A stretch of DNA of 64,000 nt from Rhizobium sp. Root708 (lineage in GTDB: Bacteria > Pseudomonadota > Alphaproteobacteria > Rhizobiales > Rhizobiaceae), in the NCBI RefSeq assembly GCF_001429725.1, contig NZ_LMHV01000005.1, forward strand, positions 131,308-195,307, in the 5' to 3' direction. The notes under the pieces are model-generated. The model did not search any database and was not told the DNA's origin. It saw nothing but the letters and a program-made list of their open reading frames with translations. This document shows, piece after piece, positions 59,853 through 64,000 of this stretch. Made by a program: the position numbers and the translations under genes. Position 1 is the first letter of the stretch; the number at the start of each line of letters is the position of its first letter.

Positions 59853-61856
59853 ATGACTACAGATCAACCTATCCGCTGGGGTATCATCGGCCCAGGCACG
59901 ATTGCACGCACGTTCGCGGACGGTGTCGCTCATTCGCGCAGCGGTAAGCTCGTGGCGATCGCGACACGCAACCCTTCCAAGCCTGGACTGGCGGAGGCGT
60001 TCCCCGGCGCCCGGATCGTTGATGGCTACGAAGCCCTGCTGCGAGACAGCGAGGTCGATGCCGTCTATGTCTCGACGCCGCATACCGGCCACGCCGAATG
60101 GGCGATCAAGGCGATCCGCGCCGGCAAGCATGTTCTCGTCGAAAAGCCGATCGCGCTCTCCTCCTACGATGCCGATGCGATCTACCACGAGGCTAAGAAG
60201 GCCGGCGTCTTTGCTGGCGAAGCCTTCATGTATCGCGTTCATCCGCAGACAGCCAAGATCGTCGAGTTGATCAAGAGCGGGATCATCGGAACGGTCCGTA
60301 TTATCCGCACAAGCTTCGGCTTCAACATGGGCTCGTTCAAGGCCGAGCATCGCCTGTTCTCGAACGATACCGCTGGTGGCGGCATCCTCGATGTCGGCGG
60401 CTATCCGGTGTCGATGGCGCGGCTGATCGCAGGCGCGACGGAGGGCAAGCCCTTCCTCGAGCCCGAGAAGGTTTCCGGCGTCGGTCACCTCGGTCAGTCT
60501 GGTGTCGACGAATGGGCGTCTGCGGTGTTGCAGTTCCCGAACGGCATCATCGCCGAAGTCTCCTGCTCGATCATGGCTCAGCAGGACAACACGCTGCGTG
60601 TGATCGGGTCAGAGGGTCGGCTTGAGGTGAAGGACTTCTGGTTTGCCTCAGGCCACAAGGGCGGAACCGGCCATATCGAAATCTTCAAGGGGAACGAGCA
60701 GCAGACGATCGAGGTCAAGGAAGAACGCTGGCTGTACTCGTTCGAGGTCGATGCGGCTGGCGATGCGATCCGTGCCGGCGAGCACGAGTTCCGTTCGCCC
60801 GGCATGAGCTGGTCGGATTCGGTTGGAAACCTTCGTGTTCTCGATCAATGGCGTGCATCGATCGGTCTCGAATACGGGGTCGAGAAGGCTGAACGCCGCA
60901 CCGCGAACCTCGCAGGCGGCACCGTCAAGCGCGGCAACAGCATTCCGCAGCGCCAGATTCCCGGCATTTCGAAGCCGGCATCGGTTGTCACCCTCGGTTT
61001 CGAGTTCTTCCCGAACTTCGCGGCCGCCTCGCTCACCCTCGACGCCTTCTACGAGGCCGGCGGTAATGTCTTCGATACGGCGTTCGTCTACGGCGGCGGC
61101 AAGACCGAAAAGATCTTTGGCGACTGGCACACCAGCCGGAACGTGCCGCGCGAAGAGATCGTGCTGATCGGCAAAGGCGCGCATTCGCCTCTTTGCTACC
61201 CTGATGTCATCGCCAAGCAGCTCGATCAGTCGCTTGAGCGGTTGAAGACCGACTATGTCGACATCTACTTCATGCACCGCGACAATACCGACGTTCCGGT
61301 TGGCGAATTCGTCGATGCAATGGATGCGGAGGCCAAGCGTGGCCGCATTCGCGGCATCTTCGGTGGGTCGAACTGGACGCGTGAACGCATGGAAGAGGCT
61401 GCGGCCTATGCGGCGAAGAATGGCAAGGCCGCACCAGCGGCGCTGTCTAACAACTTCTCGCTTGCCGAGATGCTCGATCCGATCTGGGCCGGATGCGTTG
61501 CTGCTTCCGATGACGACTGGAAAAAGTGGCTGAATGCGAAGCAGATCCCGAACTTTGCTTGGTCGAGCCAGGGCCGCGGCTTCTTCACCGACCGTGCCGG
61601 ACGGGACAAGCGGGACGATGAGGAAATCGTGCGTTGCTGGTATTCCGATCGCAATTTCGAGCGCCGCGACCGTGCAATCGAGCTTGCGAACAAGCTCGGA
61701 CGCAGCCCGATCCACGTGGCACTCGCATACGTGATCGCGCAGCCGTTTCCGGTTATCCCGCTGATCGGGCCACGCACGATCGCGGAGCTCGAAGACAGCC
61801 TCTCGGCGCTCGACATCAAGCTCACGCCAGAGCAGGTGAAGTGGCTGGAAGCGTAG
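59853..61856 (+). CDS. Fused Gfo/Idh/MocA dehydrogenase and aldo-keto reductase
   Basis: This 667-residue protein joins two sugar oxidoreductases. The N-terminal half (about residues 1-330) is Gfo/Idh/MocA: WGIIGPGTIARTFADG, then VLVEKPIALSSYDAD with the catalytic Lys, and GGGILDVGGYPVSMA. After a linker (about 340-365) comes an aldo-keto reductase barrel (about 370-660) with the catalytic tetrad visible: Asp in NVFDTAFVYGGG, Tyr in the same motif, Lys in VLIGKGAH and His in YFMHRDN. The ending VIPLIGPRTIAELEDSL is the NADP-binding C-terminal segment. The frame is continuous, with no sign of sequencing error. The ATG at 59853 (AGAGGAA upstream) is preferred to one at 59832. It is the last gene of the sugar operon. 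Confidence 0.88.
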   Translation: MTTDQPIRWGIIGPGTIARTFADGVAHSRSGKLVAIATRNPSKPGLAEAFPGARIVDGYEALLRDSEVDAVYVSTPHTGHAEWAIKAIRAGKHVLVEKPIALSSYDADAIYHEAKKAGVFAGEAFMYRVHPQTAKIVELIKSGIIGTVRIIRTSFGFNMGSFKAEHRLFSNDTAGGGILDVGGYPVSMARLIAGATEGKPFLEPEKVSGVGHLGQSGVDEWASAVLQFPNGIIAEVSCSIMAQQDNTLRVIGSEGRLEVKDFWFASGHKGGTGHIEIFKGNEQQTIEVKEERWLYSFEVDAAGDAIRAGEHEFRSPGMSWSDSVGNLRVLDQWRASIGLEYGVEKAERRTANLAGGTVKRGNSIPQRQIPGISKPASVVTLGFEFFPNFAAASLTLDAFYEAGGNVFDTAFVYGGGKTEKIFGDWHTSRNVPREEIVLIGKGAHSPLCYPDVIAKQLDQSLERLKTDYVDIYFMHRDNTDVPVGEFVDAMDAEAKRGRIRGIFGGSNWTRERMEEAAAYAAKNGKAAPAALSNNFSLAEMLDPIWAGCVAASDDDWKKWLNAKQIPNFAWSSQGRGFFTDRAGRDKRDDEEIVRCWYSDRNFERRDRAIELANKLGRSPIHVALAYVIAQPFPVIPLIGPRTIAELEDSLSALDIKLTPEQVKWLEA

Positions 61857-61881
61857 GATCGCCCGATATTTGAGAAAAAAG

Positions 61882-61905
61882 GCAGGCGGCAGCAATGCCG
61901 CCTGC
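61882..61905 (+). terminator. Intrinsic terminator of the sugar operon
   Basis: GCAGGCGGC and GCCGCCTGC form a perfect 9-bp stem with the loop AGCAAT, followed by ACTATTTTAT. It lies 26 bp after the fusion-gene stop and ends the 55665-61856 operon. Confidence 0.75.
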
Positions 61906-62035
61906 ACTATTTTATCGAGTGATTTCAATTCGATGCTCGTTTGCGCTGGCACATGTCTCCCGCCGAGCTTATAGTGATGTTCCGTAGACCGCCTCCAAAG
62001 GCGGCCCTCTATCTCGTGTGCGATGAGGGGAAAGC

Positions 62036-62377
62036 ATGCATTGGCTAGCTCTCGCGGCAGCGCCGGCGGCGCTTGTTGCCACTATGGTTTCGGCACAGGA
62101 AGCGGTCATCGGCACCTGGAAGACGCAGGTCGGCACGACGGCCGTTATCGACCAGTGTGTTGAAGGCTACTGTATCACCATGAAAACCGGCGACCATGCC
62201 GGCCAACGCATCGGCTCGTTCCAGGGACACAACGGTAGCTTCGTCGGCAGCATCGTCGAGCCCGAAAGCAAGAAGACCTTCGACGGCGTCCTCAGCGTTG
62301 CCGGTGACACGGTGCGGATGCGGGGATGTACGATGAAGGTTTTTTGCCGCTCGCTCATTTGGAAGAGGTTGCAATGA
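62036..62377 (+). CDS. DUF2147 family exported protein
   Basis: This 113-residue protein has an N-terminal signal peptide (about residues 1-20, ending VSA) and a mature part starting EAVIGTWKTQVGTTAVIDQC, the calycin-like beginning of DUF2147. Cysteines occur at QCVEGYC and RGCTMKVFC, and the end is a short SLIWKRLQ, as in this family (...W.R). DUF2147 proteins are periplasmic and of unknown function, probably binding a small ligand. Two in-phase GGGGAAAGC bases precede the ATG. It appears monocistronic. Confidence 0.75.
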   Translation: MHWLALAAAPAALVATMVSAQEAVIGTWKTQVGTTAVIDQCVEGYCITMKTGDHAGQRIGSFQGHNGSFVGSIVEPESKKTFDGVLSVAGDTVRMRGCTMKVFCRSLIWKRLQ

Positions 62378-62395
62378 CAGCGTGTCGAAGAGCGG

Positions 62396-62707
62396 CTAGC
62401 TGTTGTGTTTCAGTCCGTCGATCACGCCGCGATATTCACGCGCGAGCGAAATTGCCGCCTTTGCGACCACAGGATTGACGTTTTTTCGATCAATCGCCGC
62501 CGAGCAAACTTCGAACACACCGCGCAGCTCGCGTTCGATCGAACTCAGTTCGGGGTATCGCTCGACCAACAGTCTTGGCAGGTATTTCGCTTTGAAATTC
62601 ATTGGCTTGGATGCTTCGGGGGCATCGGCCTCGATAAACGTAACCTCACGGATGGCAGCTTCCAGCTGCACGGCGGCACTCGCAATATCAGTCATCAAAG
62701 CCGTCAT
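62396..62707 (-). CDS. Small hypothetical cytoplasmic protein
   Basis: This 103-residue protein is not recognised. It is almost entirely helical (MTDIASAAVQLEAAIREVTF; LVERYPELSSIERELRGVFE; NPVVAKAAISLAREYRGVID) with no signal peptide or membrane helix, suggesting a small helical bundle. The ATG at 62707 has AGGTGGG close upstream; three longer in-frame starts up to 62761 are possible. It is convergent with the DUF2147 gene. Confidence 0.55.
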   Translation of the reverse strand: MTALMTDIASAAVQLEAAIREVTFIEADAPEASKPMNFKAKYLPRLLVERYPELSSIERELRGVFEVCSAAIDRKNVNPVVAKAAISLAREYRGVIDGLKHNS

Positions 62708-63025
62708 TTTCCCACCTGGCAAAATAAACATCTCAAAAATCTCATGCATAGCCCGTGCCAAACTGGCCTGGACCGCGCAGTAAACGTGCGCCCATGCGAA
62801 AGGTTTCGCCGGAGAACGTCTATTTTTCCGAGTGATTTGCAGAGGTCGGTTAGCTTGCGGAAAGCGCCGCGGCGCACCACGCTGTGGCGTCCAAGCAGAT
62901 GTCCCGACGAAACCGGACGTAAAGAAATATCGAAGCCGGAGGAACGTCGTCCACCGGCTTCACAATCGCTTTTTACTCGCGGGAATTCGCCGATCGAGAC
63001 GTGATTCCCTCATGCGCGGTGAAAC
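62708..63025. other. Intergenic region with one stem-loop
   Basis: These 318 bases carry no convincing gene. GAAGCCGG (62931-62938) and CCGGCTTC (62953-62960) form a perfect 8-bp stem. A T-rich stretch follows on either strand (CGCTTTTTAC to the right, ATATTTCTTTAC to the left on the minus strand), so it may terminate the leftward aldehyde dehydrogenase fragment. Confidence 0.5.
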
Positions 63026-63901
63026 CTACATCGCCGGGGATGGAAACAGGATGGCCTTTATTTCCAGGAAGGCCTCTAGCCCTTCCGGTCCGCCCTCACG
63101 GCCGATGCCGGACATCTTAAAGCCGCCGAACGGGGCGGATGGAGCGAGCTCCATGCCGTTGATATGAACCTGACCGGTCCGAATCCGACGGGCGACCGCA
63201 AACGCCCTTTCGGGGTTTCCAAAGATGGAGCCGCTCAAGCCGAAGTCGGTATCGTTCGCGATAGCGACGGCATCGTCTTCATCCTCGTAGGCTTGGATCG
63301 TGACAACAGGGCCGAAGATTTCCTCCTTGGCGATCGTTATGTCATGCCTGACGTTGCGAAAGACCGTGGGAAGGATGTAGTTACCCGTTGGTTGGCTGGT
63401 GTCGGCGCGGCCACCGGTCACGATCTCGGCGCCGTCCTCGATGCCTTGGGCAATATAGCTCATCGCCTTGTCGAACTGACGGCGATTGAGGATCGGTCCG
63501 ACCCTGGTGTCGGGTTCCCATGGATTCCCAACCTTGAACGCCGCGACCTTTGCCGCATAGGCTTCGGCGATCTCGGCTTCCCGCGCTTTCGGAACGAGAA
63601 TGCGGGTCTGCGAGAAGCAGAATTGTCCGGAAAAGGGCATCGTGAACTGCTCAAGCGTCGGCATGGCCTGTTCGACATCGCCATCGGGAAGAAATATCGC
63701 TGCGGACTTTCCGCCCATCTCGAGCGTCAGTCGTCCCATTCTGGCCGATACCACCGCGGCGATCTGGCTGCCGGTGCCGACGCTTCCGGTAAAGCTGACC
63801 TTGGCGATATCGGGAGAAGCCACGAGGCGGGCACTGCCATCATTATCAGCCAATACGACATTGATCACGCCAGCGGGAAGGCCCGCTTCGAGGGCGCATT
63901 C
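63026..63901 (-). pseudogene. Aldehyde dehydrogenase, N-terminal half missing
   Basis: About 290 residues of an NAD(P)-dependent aldehyde dehydrogenase are readable. They start in ECALEAGLPAGVINVVLADND and include KVSFTGSVGTG, the general-base Glu in LTLEMGGKSAAI, the catalytic Cys in SGQFCFSQTRI, EEIFGPVV and FGGFKMSGIGREGG. A normal enzyme has about 480 residues, so roughly 190 N-terminal residues, including much of the cofactor domain, are absent. Upstream of about 63901 the frame continues as unrelated sequence and reaches a stop codon (TAG) near 63950. A GTG at 63868 could restart translation but would give an inactive piece. Disruption by insertion or rearrangement is inferred. Confidence 0.75.
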
Positions 63902-64000
63902 TGGCCTGCCCCAATCGGGTGATCCGGGTTTAATGTTAGTGCATGCTGGGTCTGGCCGCTACCGCCGGGGTTGATGCCGGTCCGTTCTGACGCGGCCACA
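63902..64000. other. Unidentified sequence abutting the truncated ALDH
   Basis: These 99 bases do not continue the aldehyde dehydrogenase. On the minus strand one frame stays open from the window edge into the ALDH segment, reading ...RTGINPGGSGQTQHALTLN... and then NPDHPIGAGQ, before stopping at about 63864. It could be the end of a mobile element or of another gene. Too little is visible to identify it. Confidence 0.4.

Noticed and set aside
58737..60488. 583-codon open frame on the minus strand opposite the ABC ATPase and fusion oxidoreductase genes
   Set aside because: Both plus-strand genes show complete family motifs. The antisense frame is Arg/His/Ala-rich with no recognisable domain, a usual artefact of high-GC codon use.

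Overview
The window looks like chromosome, or a large secondary replicon, of a Rhizobiaceae-type alphaproteobacterium (Rhizobium/Agrobacterium/Neorhizobium group). The reasons are the rhizobial flgE-flgK-flgL order, a DUF1217 flagellar-type protein, a NolR-like ArsR regulator, a bifunctional PutA with a divergent Lrp-type regulator, a thiM-thiE-thiD operon behind a TPP riboswitch, and many CUT1 sugar ABC operons with Gfo/Idh/MocA oxidoreductases. No rRNA, tRNA, CRISPR array or intact insertion sequence was seen.

Layout. 1-3160 is the minus-strand end of a flagellar operon (flgE, flgK, partial flgL). 3161-12177 is an unusual accessory block: two paralogous TetR regulators, a DUF6502/DUF5666 pair, two small unknown proteins, a six-repeat DUF1217 protein, a NolR-like ArsR regulator, a four-EF-hand protein and a small membrane protein. 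Three intergenic regions in this block carry the same 24-bp palindrome (TTANAGAACY-N4-RGTTCTNTAA, degenerate at the first site). This is the best candidate for an undescribed regulatory circuit, joining the hook genes, the DUF1217 protein, the EF-hand protein and the two TetR genes. 12388-16551 holds an amidase, a TIM-barrel isomerase, an HpcH/HpaI aldolase, a spermidine synthase-like protein and a small secreted protein.

16642-23026 is a sugar locus: ThuA-like protein, Gfo/Idh oxidoreductase and ROK repressor on the minus strand, divergent from a binding protein and two permeases that have no ATPase of their own. 23048-26198 is the thiamine salvage operon thiM-thiE-thiD plus an SDR gene, under a TPP riboswitch. 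26269-30614 is putR/putA. A TehA-type transporter and an MFS transporter follow.

33005-47518 reads as one catabolic region. It has two M81 (MlrC-like) peptidases, a GH20 hexosaminidase, an SDR, an RpiR regulator, RidA, a SnoaL-like protein and a D-serine dehydratase/D-threonine aldolase-type PLP enzyme, then a complete CUT1 transporter with a Gfo/Idh enzyme. A 15-bp motif (around TGAAATTAATTTTCA) lies between the two divergent peptidase transcription units and twice upstream of the transporter operon. I propose that the RpiR protein controls import and breakdown of an amino-sugar/peptide compound containing D-amino acids.

47778-54657 holds methylmalonyl-CoA mutase, a small lipoprotein, an FAH-family protein and an IlvD/Edd sugar-acid dehydratase with a divergent LysR gene. 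54664-61856 is an AraC-regulated, complete CUT1 sugar transporter ending in a natural fusion of a Gfo/Idh dehydrogenase with an aldo-keto reductase. The window ends in two small proteins and an aldehyde dehydrogenase gene that loses its N-terminal half abruptly near 63901, probably at a rearrangement or mobile-element junction.
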